Source: Notolepis coatsorum (taxonomy: Eukaryota; Chordata; Actinopteri; Aulopiformes; Paralepididae). From it: DNA of 64,000 nucleotides. Location of the stretch: contig OZ020599.1 in NCBI GenBank assembly GCA_963971535.1, positions 93,197,765 through 93,261,764 of the forward strand, in the 5' to 3' direction. The translations under genes were made by a program, and so were the position numbers. The notes below the pieces were generated by a model that did not search any database, was not told where the DNA came from, and worked only from the letters and a program-made list of their open reading frames with translations. Each line of letters starts with the position of its first letter. Position 1 is the stretch's first letter. Below, piece by piece: positions 63,769-64,000 of the stretch.

Positions 63769-64000
63769 GGGGGGGGCGACAGTGGCTCGGGAGGTAGAGC
63801 AGTCGTCTGGTTATCCGGAGGTTCCTGGTTTGATTCCCGCTCCTCCCTGGTAGCGTGGCGAAATGTCCTTGAGCAAGACACTTAACCCCTAACTGCTCCT
63901 GATGAGCAGGTTGGCACCTTGCATGGTGGCCTCCGATGTCGGCGTGTGGCTGAATGTGAGGAACAAATTGTAAAGCGATTTGGATAAAAGCGCTATATAA
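63769..64000 (+). mobile_element. SINE family C, full-length head, cut by the window end
   Basis: GGGGGCGACAGTGGCTCGGG (A box), TCCTGGTTTGATTCCCGCTC (B box), GTCCTTGAGCAAGACACTTA, and a tail AAAAGCGCTATATAA running off the window. Confidence 0.93.

Noticed and set aside
59112-64000. Further chmp4b exons
   Set aside because: I looked for the next conserved block (AALQALKRKKRYEKQL) in the expected phase and did not find it; intron 1 continues past the window.

Overview
This window is teleost fish nuclear DNA. It holds parts of three conserved vertebrate genes whose spliced coding exons can be read directly, set in dense DNA transposons, tRNA-headed SINEs, CR1/L2-group LINEs, L1 ends and minisatellites. 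There are no operons or prokaryotic signals. The species cannot be named from the sequence. The mix of hAT, piggyBac-like and Kolobok-like (TTAA target) elements, PIF/Harbinger, L2-like LINEs and SINEs is typical of ray-finned fish.

Genes. (1) The 3' end of gnas (stimulatory G-protein alpha-s) lies on the + strand: the tail of one exon at 1-22, an exon at 2817-2884 and the last coding exon at 4171-4317, which ends in the QYELL receptor-binding tail. (2) vapb (VAMP-associated protein B) lies complete on the - strand as six coding exons between 46019 and 19264, encoding 247 residues: an MSP domain with the FFAT-binding Lys87 and Met89, a coiled coil and a C-terminal membrane anchor. gnas and vapb point towards each other, and about 15 kb separate their stop codons. 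(3) The first coding exon of chmp4b (ESCRT-III) lies on the + strand at 58928-59111; its remaining exons lie beyond the window.

Layout. 1-4.3 kb: gnas introns with a 44-bp minisatellite of about 30 copies. 4.3-7.6 kb: gnas 3' UTR and low-complexity flank. 7.6-19.2 kb: intergenic mobile elements, a 68-bp tandem array and the probable vapb 3' UTR. 19.2-46.0 kb: vapb, with a 1.1-kb AT-rich minisatellite in intron 3 (between exons 3 and 4) and about 17.6 kb of nested transposons in intron 2. 46-58.7 kb: intergenic retroelement fragments, a Kolobok-like MITE, a Ty1/copia fossil and a PIF/Harbinger element with both of its genes. 58.7-64 kb: chmp4b promoter, exon 1 and intron 1, which holds nested SINEs and MITEs.

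The three host genes act separately: GPCR-to-adenylyl-cyclase signalling, ER membrane contact sites, and membrane scission. Nothing suggests they form a system. The most informative part of the window is its insertion history. Exact 8-bp, TTAA or TAA target duplications fix the order of several nested insertions, and some hairpins and leader-like segments recur between elements. I found no convincing new gene system.
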